From positions 501,001 to 565,000 of the forward strand of contig JALIGW010000058.1 of the NCBI GenBank assembly GCA_023053685.1: a DNA stretch of 64,000 nucleotides. The letters are read 5' to 3'. Below, one piece after another: positions 12,463 to 23,719 of this stretch. The notes under the pieces were generated by a model. The model searched no databases and was not told the origin of the DNA. It was given only the letters and a program-made list of their open reading frames with translations. Every line of letters starts with the position of its first letter. Positions within the stretch are counted from its first letter, which is position 1. The stretch is from Diadophis punctatus similis (lineage: Eukaryota > Chordata > Lepidosauria > Squamata > Dipsadidae). The position numbers and the translations under genes are program-made.

Positions 12463-12483
12463 TCCAGCACCCTGGACAGCGGC
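12463..12483 (+). promoter_or_regulatory. RE1/NRSE-like REST binding site in the intron after exon 1b
   Basis: The plus strand carries the core CAGCACCCTGGACAGCG, matching the two RE1 half-sites AGCACC and GGACAG with the standard 2-bp gap. Mismatches to the 21-bp consensus are limited to the outer ends. It lies about 135 bp inside the intron downstream of exon 1b. A REST site in intron 1 of SLC12A5 is established in mammals and represses the gene outside neurons, so position and sequence agree. REST occupancy itself is not shown by sequence. Confidence 0.75.
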
Positions 12484-12617
12484 AGAGGCCGCGCCGCCGC
12501 CAGCGCTCCGCCGATAAAAATAGCCGCGCCGCCCTCCGGCTCCGCTCTTGCCGCCGCACATGGCCCGCGCAGGCGAGGCAACCGGGGCGGAGAGCCGGGC
12601 TGCCCGCGCGCTCTTAC

Positions 12618-12669
12618 CTTGGCTCGCCCCCCCCTCGCCGTCCTCGCCGTCCGTCAGGTTGTTGAGCAT
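12618..12669 (-). CDS. SLC12A5: SLC12A5 (KCC2) alternative first coding exon 1b
   Basis: The minus strand reads ATG at 12669 and encodes MLNNLTDGEDGEGGASQ (17 codons plus one base), then a strong donor, CAAG|GTAAGA, with GT at 12617-12616. From family knowledge, the neuronal KCC2b isoform of the K-Cl cotransporter starts MLNNLTD followed by an acidic, glycine-rich stretch, then a glycine codon split with exon 2. Length, motif and phase 1 all fit. KCC2 is a plasma-membrane carrier that exports K+ and Cl- together, keeping neuronal chloride low so GABA and glycine inhibit. The exon lies in a CpG island. The rest of the protein is not visible and is expected left of position 1. A pseudogene or another KCC paralogue is unlikely because the N-terminus is KCC2-specific and the donor is intact. 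Confidence 0.85.
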
Positions 12670-12840
12670 GGCGCAGCTCGGCTCGCCTTGGCTCCCGGCT
12701 CCCGGCTGCCGGTCCGGAGAATCCGCTTCTCCTCGTGCTCCGCTGCAGTGCAGAGCAGAGGCGTCCCCTCCGCCGCCGCCGCCGCCGCTGTCACCGCTGC
12801 TGTCACCGCCGCCGCTCAGCCCCCTTCACTTCATCGTGCA

Positions 12841-14584
12841 TTCAGGAGACATCTCTCCGTAGGTTGGGGAGGGGGCGCAGATCGGGGGCGCAGCAGTGCA
12901 AGCGAGCTGGCCCAGGAGGGGAGAGGAGCGTCCACGAAGCCACGCGCCACCTCCGAGGGCAGCGCAGCTCTGAGCCAAGCAGAAGAATTAGGGCATCTGG
13001 GGGCTGGCACTGCGGCTCTCCCCCGCAATCCGCCTGCGCTGATGCAGTCTCGTCTGGGGCTGCCTGCTCCTCCCCTCCTTGGAGTGGAATTTGGGGGAAG
13101 AGAGCTGGGGACCAACTCTACCCCTTCCTCTCTCTGGGCATTCAGACACTCCTTGCCACCTCTGAGTCTAGCCACCCCAGCAGACAGGAATGGTGCAAAA
13201 CGGGACCTGGCAGGTAAGCCCCCCCCACCTGCAAACTACACCCCGGCTTGGTGGAGGAGGCACCTCTCCAGGGGCCCCACGAATGCTATTCTTGTAGCAT
13301 GCAGACCAAGTGACCACTAGGCCCACCCCTTGCCTACGCAGGGGAGAGCTTTGGCAGTGAATGGAGGAGCAGCCTGCCTGCCTGTTTTGCTCCCCCTCCT
13401 GGCCCAAGCCAAACTTTGAGTGGGACGAGGGCCTGAGCATCTCTCCCGGCCAGGGGGACTGCAAGGAAACTGCCAGAGGCCCAACCTTGCTCCCCATCTG
13501 CTCCTACTGAGTCCCAGAAAGCCATCTCTGGAGGGGCTGAGTGCCACCAGCAGTGGCTGGGCTCCCCTTGGGCACCCCTCCCCAAAGGAAGCAGAGGCCC
13601 CGGGGCCCAGACAGTGTCCCCTCTGGAACCAATTCAGAGTCACCTGCCTCCAATGCCAAGACTGAGGCACAGGACAAGGAAGGTGGGGGGGGGGGCTGAG
13701 GAGGTAATGCAACTCCCATCCTTGGCCCAGCCCCTCTTCTGTGACAAGCTGGTCCCCGCACAATCTCAGCTGCCCCGACTGGAACCGCGTGTCTGTGCAC
13801 ACACTCGCACACATACAATGCCAGCCACCTCCTGCTGGAAATGGCTGCCTGAAGGAGCTTCCTGCCAGCCCACCACAGGCCCACCCGGGGTCCCTTGCCT
13901 TCGCTGGCTGTCCAGGAGCTCCAGGCTGGGCTCCAGCTTGGCCACCCTCTTGCCCTGGCCCATGGAGGGAGGGTCAGGGGGACGTCTGGACTGAGACTGG
14001 GAAGCAGTCAGCCTCGGCCCTCTTTGAGCAAGACTGGCCAAGCGGGGAAGGGAAGAAGCCTCAGCTCTGCCCTGGGATCCCAGCGCCAATCATGGGAAAC
14101 CCTTATTATTCCTGGAGGGCTGTAATTAAATGCTGGCTCCCTCCTGGGCCCTGGCAGCTGCTCGGCTTTACTGCCAGCCCATCTCCTCCCTGCCCTGTGG
14201 CAAGGCCGTGCCCGCTGTGCCCGTCTCCAGATGAGAGTCCGGCTCAGCCTGCCCGGTGGCTTGGCAAAGAGGAAGGGCGGAACTGCCATAGGGCTGGGGG
14301 GGGAGCTGAGCCCCTCCATCAGGCCAGACTGGCCCTCCACTCACTTCAATTCTCATGCCCTCCCAGGAGCTCAAGGGACAGGAAGAGGCAGAGGAGGCTC
14401 CGGCCAAGTTCCCCAGAGGTCTTTCCAGGACTGGCTTCCTTCTGGCCACCCACTACTGACCAGGGGTCACTTCTCCAATTTGGATGACAACACCTCCTCC
14501 CCCACTGGCTCTGGCCCTATTTATGAAAGTTTTCCACAAATAGATATAAACAAGTGTTTTCCCCCTAAGTAATCTGGTTACTGG
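12841..14584. other. Upstream flank of the KCC2b promoter, no gene recognised
   Basis: Unique sequence upstream of exon 1b on the minus strand. It may hold regulatory sites; I saw no second convincing RE1. Confidence 0.4.
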
Positions 14585-14815
14585 GGACTATAAATACTAT
14601 GGGGTCTCCTGTTTGAGTAGGGGGGTGGGCTAGAAGAAGACCTCCAAGGTCCCTTACGTCCTTCTGAATAGCTTCCCTCCAGAAGTTGTGGTTGCCCCAT
14701 CATTGGGAGTTTTTTAAGGAGAGACTGGGCAGCCATTTGTCTGAAATAGTAGAGGGTCTCCTGCTTGTGCAGAAGACCTCTAACGTCCCTTCCGGCTCTC
14801 ATGTTCTATCTTCCG
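14585..14815 (+). repeat. Two CR1 3' ends in tandem
   Basis: GACCTCCAAGGTCCCTTACG near 14639 ends one copy; a second runs from CTCCAGAAGTTGTGG to GACCTCTAACGTCCCTTCC. Confidence 0.78.
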
Positions 14816-15437
14816 TCTGAAATTTTCATTCCCACTTTAGGCGCAACACTAGGTCTTTCGATTTTTCCTCTATCTAAGAAATTGTCTACAATTTTGCAAA
14901 ATAAGCCAGTATTAAAACATATCCAATCAATGAGAGGCTCAGGCCCCAGACAGGGCGGTGTTTGCTCCCCCCCCCCAATTAAGTGAGAGTCTATCAAAAG
15001 GGGCGACTTTCTAACCTTATGAATGTCCATAACTTTCAGGAGAAGAAACATAACCCCCGTGAGGCCATAACATGTCATAAATACAGTAAGAACAGAGGAA
15101 AGTACAATTTAACACTTCAGGCTAACAGCGATAACACGTTATAATAAAAGTGAAGCATTGTTTAAAAATAATCCCTTAATGGCCTGGGGAAGCAGAGGGA
15201 GGCCAAGAGGAAGGCAGAGAGATGGGTGGGGGGGGGCGCCCTCGCTGCTTACCCCAAGTGGAGAAATCCTGATCAATGAGCCGGAGAAATCAGAGGGACT
15301 CAACTCCTATTCTGCCCCCATCATTACACCCGGAGGAAATTGGGGGAGAGGGAGGAGAGGGCTGGGAACACACAGATCAGGGGAGGGTCAGCAGAGATGC
15401 AGTAAGAGGACCCTTCTAGCCTTTGGCTCTGATGAAA
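14816..15437. other. No gene recognised
   Basis: AT-richer unique sequence with several short A/T runs. Nothing supportable. Confidence 0.4.
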
Positions 15438-15690
15438 TACAGATAGTCCTTGATTTACACCGGTTCATTTAGTGACCTTTCAAAGTTACAGCTGCACTGG
15501 GAAAAATGACTTATGTTTCTCACACTTATGACCGTTGCATCATCCCCATGGCCACATGATCAAAGTTCAGACGCGTGACAACTGGTTCACTTCACTGTAG
15601 TAGTGAGTAGTAAAACTCACTTAAGAACCGTCTCACTGAGCAACAGAAATGTTGGGGTCAATTGTGGTCATAAGTAGAGGACTACCTGTA
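15438..15690. repeat. Tc1/mariner-like MITE, copy 2
   Basis: Starts TACAGATAGTCCTTGATTTA and ends GTAGAGGACTACCTGTA, with internal CACTTATGACCGTTGCA typical of the family. Confidence 0.75.
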
Positions 15691-15699
15691 TACCCTAGA

Positions 15700-16030
15700 A
15701 TGCCGAAGGAACTGGTGGGAGAGCTGTGGGGCTCTCAATCATCCCTCAGGAGTGCCAGAGGATTGGAGAAGAGCAAATAGGGTGCCCCCCCCCTTTCAAA
15801 AAAAAGAAAAAGAGAGAACGCCCCTCCCATGGTTGACCAGCCAGTCCAACCTCAGACCCTAGAAAGATGCCGGAGCACATGATGCCCTCCAACCACGACA
15901 TCAGCCACAGAGAAGCCTGTGAAACCTGCTTCGCATGAGTCCTGCGTGGAATTTCTTGTAGCTGAGCAGATCACCCCAAAAATCAGTTAAATCAAGGCCC
16001 AGGCTGAGCGTGCTGGGTGAAGATGCCCTG
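15700..16030 (+). repeat. Probable decayed CR1 internal fragment
   Basis: GTGCCAGAGGATTGGAGAAG, an AAAAAGAAAAAG run and GCTGAGCAGATCA follow the layout of the CR1 N-terminal reverse-transcriptase region, heavily mutated. Confidence 0.4.
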
Positions 16031-16794
16031 AAGCTCAGCTGTATTAAGGACTATGGAAGATGAGGGTGATCAGCCTGGCCAACCTTGCTGGGGGTCTCCA
16101 GGGGACTATCTTCAAGAGTGGGCAAAACATCTCTGGGAGGTGCCAGTCCTTCAAAGAACCGGCTGCTTCCAAGAGGGCTTCAAAGATGGCAACCATGAAT
16201 GATTCCAGTTGCTCCACCTGGAAGACCAGGGGAGTGGGTGGTGCGGTGGAAAGAAAGTCATTTGACCCACATTCTGCTCCAAAATCTTCTCACGACATCC
16301 CCTGTTTTCACACAACGGGTTTCCTCTGGCGATTGAATTGAAGCATTTTTTGGGTTTCCACCAGACATTTCTTCATAAATAATCCAACAGGGGACTGCAA
16401 CCTTAATCCAAACCAACCATTATTCCACATTGAGTGAATACCACCATTCGTCAGCCTTGGATTTTGTGAAAACCCGGCCACCCTGTGGATGATGGCAACC
16501 TGATCTGGCTATAACCAGGTTGTGAGCAGTGATGTCTCTCTCTCTCTCTCTCTCTCACCTTCTCGCCTTCTCTGAAGAAGGGGGACACAGCAAGCAAACC
16601 AGCCAGAAGTGATGTGTGACTCAGTGGCCACCTGTAACTCCTCCTCCCAGGGAGACCATCTGGGAAGGAATGGCCTTAGGGGAGGAAGGAGGAGGAGGAG
16701 GAGGAGGAAGGAGGCAAGCCACCAAGGAGGGACTTCCAGAAAAGACTACTCAACCCTGAGAAACAGGAGGTTGAAACTCAGAATAAAGTAATTC

Positions 16795-17005
16795 AGGGGT
16801 GAAATCCAGCAGGTTCTGACAGGTTCTGGAGAACCGGTAGCAGAAATTTTGAGTAGTTCGGAGAACCGGCAAATACCACCTCTGGCTGGCCCCAGAGTGG
16901 GGTGGGAATGGAGACTTCGCAGTATCCTTCCCCTGCCATGCCCTGCCACGCCCACCCAGCCACACCCACAGAACCGGTAGTAAAAAAAAATGGATTTCAC
17001 CACTG
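16795..17005. mobile_element. MITE starting CAGGGGTGAAATCC
   Basis: About 211 bp with inverted ends CAGGGGTGAAATCCA and TGGATTTCACCACTG. A 7-bp GAATAAA lies at 16782-16788, six bases before the element, and again immediately after it at 17006. A second copy is at 23163. Confidence 0.75.
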
Positions 17006-17280
17006 GAATAAACCCACCTGGATTTTGTTTGTTGTATGATGGGACAAATGTCTATGGAAGTTCTCAATCGTCCAGGTCATGGTTGTCTCAAATGTGCTTT
17101 TCCAAAAGGCAACTGGATTTTCTTGGGGGGGTTTTCCTTTAAAAAAGTTTCGCTTCTCATCCAAGAAGCTTCTTCAGTTCTTCTGAAAAGCACCTTTGGG
17201 ATATATGATTGGACAAACAGGAACTCTGAGATGCTTTCAAGGTCCAGTTGACCTGGCCCTCCACAGCTCCAGAAGTTCCA
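17006..17280. repeat. Interspersed repeat of uncertain family
   Basis: Contains TTCGCTTCTCATCCAAGAAG, a motif I know from dispersed vertebrate retroelement tails, but I cannot name the family. Confidence 0.4.
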
Positions 17281-17639
17281 GATGTTAAACCCACTTCTTC
17301 TGTGTATTCTCCTCCCTCAGTTACTGCCTCTTAATTTCCACCTTCCTTTCTCTCGTCAGCCATATTGGCCTCCAAATACCTGCCGACTCCTTTCCTCAAA
17401 TTCCATCCAAAGCAGACCAGGAGGCTGGGCTGAACAACTCCCCACGCATGACAGCTTCAAAACATGCCACATCGCCCAAGTCGCAATGAAACCAGGCAGC
17501 CTTATAAATGTCATAGTAATAACATCTGGCCGCATGTTATGGCCCGGCTCACACAACATGCTAAGACAACACCTGAGTTCCCCCAACAGTAAATATTACC
17601 AATATTACCTCCCAGATATCTTAGAAACAGGAAGCCAAC

Positions 17640-17985
17640 TCTGAAAAGGACTAGGGGAGACATGATAGCAGTGTCCCAATATCTCCTGGGCTGCCACAAA
17701 GAAGAGGGAGTGAAGCTATTCTCCAAAGCACCTGGGGGGTAGAACAAGAAGCAATGGGTGGAAACTAAACAAGGAGAGAAGCAACTTAGAACTAAGGAGA
17801 AATTTCCTGACAGTCAGAACAATCGATCAGTGGAACAGAAGTTGCCTCCAGAACTTGTGAATGCTCCAACACTGGAGGCTTTCAAAAGGACCCTGGACAG
17901 ACATTTATCTGGGTCTCCTGCTTGAATTGGGAGTTGGACTAGAAGACCTCCAAGGTCCCTTCCTTCTATTATTCTATGAATCGCG
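17640..17985 (+). repeat. CR1 3' end
   Basis: From GGAGACATGATAGCAGTGTC to TCTATTATTCTATG, which ends in the CR1 terminal octamer ATTCTATG. Confidence 0.85.
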
Positions 17986-18360
17986 AGGAAAAGAGGCAAA
18001 GCAGTTCTCAGATTTCTACAGCATTTCAGTCCGATGAACGGTCAAGAGACTTTAGAGCAGTAGCTGAAATCAGGAGTGGGGTCCATCTTCAGTACTGATT
18101 ATGTTGGCGCAGGCATGCAAGGCATGCAATTTTTTTTTAAAGAAAGGGCCCGATCCAGTCCTTCTTCAAAGCTTCTAAGATGGATGTGCTGCTCTTTTAG
18201 CAAGTATACAAGAAGATCTCCACAGAATTCCAGTGAACCCCACACCCCAAGGGAGAGGGGGCTCGTTTGGACTGGTGACCCAAGGGGAGAGCGTAGGGTG
18301 TGAACTCCCCTCCCCAGCCAATTTCTCCAGCGCTTTGGATGCTGCCAAGGATGGATCTGG

Positions 18361-18432
18361 AGGGAGGAGGAGGAGGAGGAGGAGGAGGAGGAGGAGGAGG
18401 AGGAGGAGGAGGAGGAGGAAGAGGAGGAGGGA
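18361..18432. repeat. (GGA)n microsatellite
   Basis: About 24 GGA units with minor variants. The poly-Gly, poly-Arg and poly-Ser frames here are artefacts. Confidence 0.95.
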
Positions 18433-19130
18433 GGGGAGGCACCTCCATCATCACCCCAATCAAAGCACCACAGAGACGCTGATCTTTCCGGAGTAACAAT
18501 TACTGAGAGCTTCATTTCAACTGACTTGACCCCTGCAAGGCACTTCACGTGAAGCTGCTCTTGAAAACCATCCCAAAGCTGCCCTTGGTGCAAAAGTTGG
18601 CTTTTAGCCACTGCAAGGTCCAGTCATCCATCTGCTGCCTGTCCGGAGTGACTGCACTGGTCACCAGGGCCTGCTGGACAGGACTGAAGAGGCCTGGATG
18701 AGATCCCCTATGTGCCTGGGAGGCCTTTGAGGAAGCTCCCCACTGCAGAGGCCCATCTTCTGGGTGGGCGGAGGAGAGGGGGCTGGGGAATGTGCCCCCT
18801 CCCTGGGGAACAGCCCCTGAGAGCCACTTTCTTCGCCTTAGAAGCACCTCCACCACCAGCCTTTAGTCAGATGATTTTAATCCAGAACCTTCTTTAAGTT
18901 CTACTTTCTACGTTAAACTTTGTTCTGTGTTTCTATTTCAAATGTGAGCTGCCTTGAGCAGTCAGTCACCAGACTGAAGGGTGGGTATAAGTCACATGAG
19001 CAAATAAACAATCAAGGAAGCATTTGTTTAATATTTATTTGTAACCTGCTTTTATTATTCTTTTACACATAACTCAAGGTGGTGAACATATCCAAGACAC
19101 CTTCCTTCTAACAAAGAATAAACCTTTGTA
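18433..19130. other. No gene recognised
   Basis: Unique sequence. A fragment near 18920-19020 resembles the tail of a dispersed repeat ending in an A-rich stretch. Confidence 0.35.
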
Positions 19131-19213
19131 GCTCAGGGCTGACATGAGGGCTCCTTGGTGCTCTCTGAGCTTTTCTTGCAGACGTTCCATTACCCAAAGT
19201 AGGCAACATCGTC
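19131..19213 (-). repeat. Dispersed repeat fragment (GCTCCTTGGTGCTCTCTGAG)
   Basis: Shares CTTGGTGCTCTCTGAGC and AACATCGTCAGTGCT with an inverted copy at 30080-30240. Family not named. Confidence 0.45.
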
Positions 19214-19219
19214 AGTGCT

Positions 19220-19303
19220 ACCTTCCTTCCTTCCTTCCTTCCTTCCTTCCTTCCTTCCTTCCTTCCTTCCTTCCTTCCTTTCCTTCCTTCCTTCCTTCCT
19301 TCC
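19220..19303. repeat. (CCTT)n microsatellite
   Basis: About 20 CCTT units with one slip. Confidence 0.95.
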
Positions 19304-19304
19304 G

Positions 19305-19573
19305 ATTTCCCCACAGCAACAACCCTGTGAGGTGGGTTGGGCTGAGAGAGTGGCTGGCTCAAAATCACCCAGCTGGCTTTCATGGCTATGGCAGGACTTG
19401 AACTCATGGTCTCCCACTTGCTAGCCTCGTGCCTTAATCATTAGACCAGGGGCTCTCCAAACTTGGAAGCTTTAAGAGTTGTGGACCTCAACCCCCAGAA
19501 TCCCTCAGCCGGCATTCTGGAGTCCACAATCTTAAAGTTGCCAAGACCCCTGCCCTAGACCACGCTGGCTCTC
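19305..19573 (-). repeat. tRNA-derived MIR-like SINE, split by a MITE
   Basis: Read on the minus strand it has a tRNA-like head with B box GAGTTCAAGTCC, then GGTGATTTTGAGCCAGCC and CCAACCCACCTCACAGGG. The hAT-type MITE at 19447-19552 separates the first 20 bp of the head. Confidence 0.7.
19439..19560. mobile_element. hAT-type MITE inside a SINE
   Basis: The element 19447-19552 starts CAGGGGCTCTCCAAAC and ends AAGACCCCTG. Flanks CATTAGAC and CCCTAGAC agree at 6 of 8 positions, consistent with an aged 8-bp duplication. It splits the head of a tRNA-derived SINE. Confidence 0.65.
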
Positions 19574-20054
19574 TTTATTTAATGTCTCTTGGATAAACTG
19601 GTGGGAAGCATTAGCCCATGAAACACCCGATGCACAGAATCAGAGCTCCTGCTAAATGAGGCTCCAGATGGTTCCTGCAAAGGAGCTTCAGAAAGCCGAC
19701 AGGTACAGGTGGCCGAGCTGCTTACGAGGATTTTCCACAATGCTTGAGAAGGGGCGGGGGGAGACGTTCAGGTGGCCTTCTTGGGCCACTCACCCAAAGA
19801 CATTTTCCCCATCTTTTCCCCTTCGGAGCCGTTTATATTTAAAAAGAGGGAGAAAGGGAAACAAAAGCCAACCGGCTCCATCATGCAGAAGACTGTAGCA
19901 TCTCCTGGATGAGGACAGGCTGCCTCTGCTTCCCCAGGTGACTTCCGTGGTCAGGAAGACTTTCATGTGACGTGACGGCCGGTTGCATAACAGAGCAGAA
20001 AAGAAAAAAATGGCAGTGCTCAGAAAGGCAGCATCTTTCCCTCCCACCCCAGAG

Positions 20055-20570
20055 CCTCACCTGGAAATGCTCCATCCAATTTTGGTCACCACAATATAAA
20101 AAAGACGTTGAGGCTCTGGAAAGAGTGCAGAGAAGGGCAACAAAGAGGATTAGGGGGCTGGAGGCTAAAACGCAGGAAGAACGGTTGCAGGAACTGGGTA
20201 TGTCTAGCTTGATTAAAAGAAGGACCAGGGGAGACATGACAGCAGTGTTCCAATATTTGAAGGGCTGCCCCAAAGAAGAGGCGGGTCCACCTATTCTCCA
20301 AAGCACCTGAGGGCAGGACAAGAAGCAACGGATGGAAACCAATCAAGGAGAGAAGCAACCTGGAATTAAGGAGAAATTTCATGACAGTGAGGACAATTCA
20401 CCAGTGGAACAGCTTGTCTCCAGAAATTGTAGGTGCTCCATCACTGGAGGTTTTCAAGAAGAGACTGGACAGCCATTTGTCCGGAATGGTGGAGGGTCTC
20501 CTGTTCGAGCAGAGGGTTGGACTAGAAGACCTCTAACTCCCCCCCCAACTCTGTGGTTCTTTTATTCTGC
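20055..20570 (+). repeat. CR1 LINE 3' part
   Basis: Encodes [19 protein letters not shown] and [12 protein letters not shown], then the 3' segment to GACTAGAAGACCTCTAACTC. 5' truncated, no intact frame. Confidence 0.85.
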
Positions 20571-22682
20571 CTTCCACTGCTTGGGAAGGTAGTAAATGCG
20601 CCCAGGTTGCCACCCCAGCAAACACAGCCCACCAGGCCCCCTGCAGCCTGGAAGGACGGGTGGGGGAGGGGGGCATGGCAGAGAAGCCATCGTGGAACAG
20701 GCCACACAAGACCAAACCCCCCAAATGGCTCAAGGCAAGGAAAACATGGCCACTCAGGAGAAGAGCCATGGGGCAGAGCCGGAAAAAACGGGGTGGCAGA
20801 GAGGAAAAGGTGTCGAAGGGAGCAGGGAGAAATCCCCCCCCCCAGAGCAATTGGGGTTTTGGGGGGGGATCAGCATTGCCCAAACGGCTGAGCAGGAGGG
20901 CGAGCCCTGCAGAAGAGCTACTGACTCCAGAGGAAGAGGAAGGACCCCACCAGCAGTGGAAGGCTTTTCTGGGCAGCTGGGCAAATCCAGGCCAGTCCTG
21001 CTGAGGCAGGTGGCCCGTCAGAGGAGCAGGCTGTGGGTGCAGGGGGGCCCTGCCTGTCCTGGGCACAAGGAGCCAAGAGGGCTGAGAGGCTTGAGCTCAT
21101 CGTGGGTGGGGGGAAGAGCACCAGGGCCGGGCAAGGCAGCAGCTGCTGAGCCAGGGGGTGGAGCACCTGGGACGAAGTGGCTCTCCACGTGCCCCACAAT
21201 TAAGGATGCCTCAGTGGATGCCGGCCCCAGTGGGCAGCGGCCACGTGGCTTTGGGCCACTGAGCAGGCCCAGGGTTTGGTTTGTGCGTGGCTGGTTACGC
21301 TTCTAATGTGTTTAAGCCTGCTGAAGCAATCCGATTACATGCTATTTTTTCTGTTTCTTGCCAGAAAATGAAACAGGAAACCTCCAAGGTTTGGTGCAAG
21401 GGAATCTTCTGGAATACCCTTAAAAGGTGGACCTGTCGGCCGGCTGGGGATCTCGGGAATCAGGGAACTGGTCAGACGGCTGCACCATATGTCTCGTCAG
21501 AGATGCGCTCCTGGTCCTGCTAGAAGATCTGTTTTCATTAGGGCATGGTTCTTCAAATGGCTTATGGTCTGCTTGGAAGGCATGCCAGCCAGAGTCACGT
21601 TCATGAGATGGGCAGCTACACAAATGGAAGGAATGAGGAAAAAAGCAGCCGAGCTAAGGGGGTGCCCAAAGATGCCAGGAGCATGGGAAATGCAATTGGG
21701 GTGTGGGGTCCCTGTGGGCTGGCCCAGGGGGAAGGATGGGCAAGGCGTAACCCAACGGAGAGGAGAGGGCTGGGGACTCAGAGCAGCAATGGCCTCCCCG
21801 ATCCATTTCATTGCCTGACCTGCCCACGAGCGAGCTTCTCCCCAAGCAGATAGATTACCCACTGCTATGGAGGCTCTTAATTTCAAATGGGGTGGCCGAC
21901 CACACATACCACATAGAAGTCACTTCCTCTTTCAAGTCTTTGGAGGTCACCATCTGGCAAGGCCCCTAGTGGTGCCCAGGAGCGTGGATGCTCTGTGGCC
22001 GGGCATGGCCCTGCTGTCCAGGACAAGGAGTCCGGCTGCCCCCTTTCTCCCCCCCCCCCCGTGCCTCATGCAGCATTCAGGGGCTGACACTCCTCACTCT
22101 TCAGGGCAAGAGACACTGCTGCGATAAATGAGCTTGCATGGCCTATTCAGCACCCACAAGGTGTGCGGTTGTGTGTGTGTGTATGTGTGTGTTGAACATC
22201 CATGGGTGACTGGCAAAGAAAGAGCCGAAGAGGCCCTGGTGATAAAATTGCCAGATCACAGAGAAAGCACCCATCGGGGCTGGGGGTGGGGGTGGGGGGT
22301 GAGGGGAAGGAGCCACAGATGCTGAAGCCCATCATCCATTGCCAGGAACTCCTTGGAAACTCTCAGGCTGAAGAGTTGAAATAGATGAAGCCCCCTCCCC
22401 TCATGAGACGGGCAGGGGTCACGGACCCATCAGTGTCTGTGATCAGACCAGGTCCCGACTGCTGCTAGCCATGGCCATCCCCATGGGTGGCTTTCCCCCC
22501 CCCTCAGGTCAGTCCTGCCCAGGTCACGGAGGGGAGGGTCCTCTATCCTGTCACCCTTGGGGGCTTCATGTGCCCAAGAGCCCTGGGAACCAGTGCCCAT
22601 CCCTAGATCCCCTGGGAGCAAGTGGCCGCCTGAATGGATTGCTAGAATGGATGCCTGAATCACCTTGCAGCTTTCTCACAGA
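20571..22682. other. No gene recognised
   Basis: Unique G- and C-rich sequence. (GT)n near 22163-22192. Open frames here look compositional. Confidence 0.4.
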
Positions 22683-22832
22683 ATGCTAGGGCTGGAAGGG
22701 ACCTTGGAGATCTTCTAGTCCAACCCCCGGCTCAAGCAGGAGTCCTTACAGCATCCTGGATGAATGGTGGGCCAGTCTTTTCTTGAAAACCTCCAGTGAT
22801 GGAGCCCCCACCATTCTGGGAGCAGCTTTGTG
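22683..22832 (-). repeat. CR1 3' end, minus
   Basis: GGAAGGGACCTTGGAGATCT, TCAAGCAGGAGTCC and AAACCTCCAGTGATGGAGC are the inverse of the CR1 3' segment. Confidence 0.8.
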
Positions 22833-23162
22833 TCAGGTAAGTCCATAATGGCTTGTTCAGGAAACTGGCTAAATGAAGCCAGGTTTAGCCTTCTCCCCCC
22901 CCCCCAAGAATTCGTAGGCCACTTGCATGGAGAGGGGGATGAAAAATGCCCCCTTCACCTCCTCCACACCTTGCCCAGCCCCAGCCTTGCTGAGTCTCCC
23001 AGCCCTGCCCGCGGCTGGGTGAAGCTGAACTTGGGGGAATGGCAGGGCCCCACCTGGCCTGGCAACACACCAGCCTCCTCCTCCTCCTCCTCCTCCTCCA
23101 AGCCAGTGATTGCACCCACGGGGGGGGGGGGAGGGGGTGTCACTCACTCTTCCCGCAGAGTC

Positions 23163-23344
23163 CAGGGGTGAAATCCAGCAGGTTCTGGAGAACCGGTAGC
23201 GGAAATGTTGAGTAGTTCAGAGAACCAGCAAATACCACCTCTGGATGGCCCCAGACCAGAGGGGGGGGGAATGGGGATTTTGCAGTATCCTTCCCCTGCC
23301 ACCCTCACAGAACCAGTAGTAAAAAAAATTGGATTTCGCCACTG
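23163..23344. mobile_element. MITE starting CAGGGGTGAAATCC, second copy
   Basis: About 182 bp, same family and orientation as the copy at 16795. CCGCAGA lies at 23153-23159, three bases upstream, and again at 23345-23351 directly downstream. Confidence 0.75.
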
Positions 23345-23719
23345 CCGCAGACCCCTAGTTCAGAAAGCTCCCCCGTAAAAGATAAGGGCTGCAGAGTGTC
23401 CAGTCAGAGCAAGGCAGCTCCTGAGCACCTCTTGGCTGCCCTGTCAGCCCTTCAAGGTAGGCCAGGCCAGGAAAAAGACACTTGAAGCCCTGTTGCGACA
23501 GGCACCACAACAGACTCTGGAGCGCCTGGCAGACTTTCTCCTTCCCTGCTGTCATGGGCGAGAGACCCAAAGGGGTCCCCGGAGGTCCTTTCGGCCCCCT
23601 CCTCTCGGCTTACCCCCTTCTACACAAATGGCGCTGTGTGTGTGTGTATGTGTGTGTGTGTGTGTGTGCGCGCGCGCGCGCTTGCAGAGTGTGGCTGTGG
23701 ATCTCCCTGGGCAGAGAGG
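23345..23719. other. Unassigned, with (GT)n(GC)n tract
   Basis: Alternating purine-pyrimidine tract at 23635-23681 (GTGT then GCGCGCGCGC), just left of the 24 kb CpG island. Confidence 0.6.

Larger units (their letters stand above)
11960..12840. promoter_or_regulatory. CpG island over the KCC2b first exon
   Basis: GC-rich, CpG-dense sequence surrounds exon 1b. The part right of 12670 would be the KCC2b 5' UTR and core promoter (minus strand), with CCG-repeat runs at 12768-12815. I see no clear TATA box at the expected distance, as usual for an island promoter. The RE1-like site lies in the intronic part. Boundaries are by eye. Confidence 0.6.

Noticed and set aside
11486..12581. Long frames on both strands around exon 1b
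   Set aside because: Compositional; the only recognisable coding segment is the 52-base exon 1b.
1..12600. SLC12A5 exon 2 and later exons on the minus strand
   Set aside because: I looked for the conserved codons after the shared glycine and found no match; probably outside the window.
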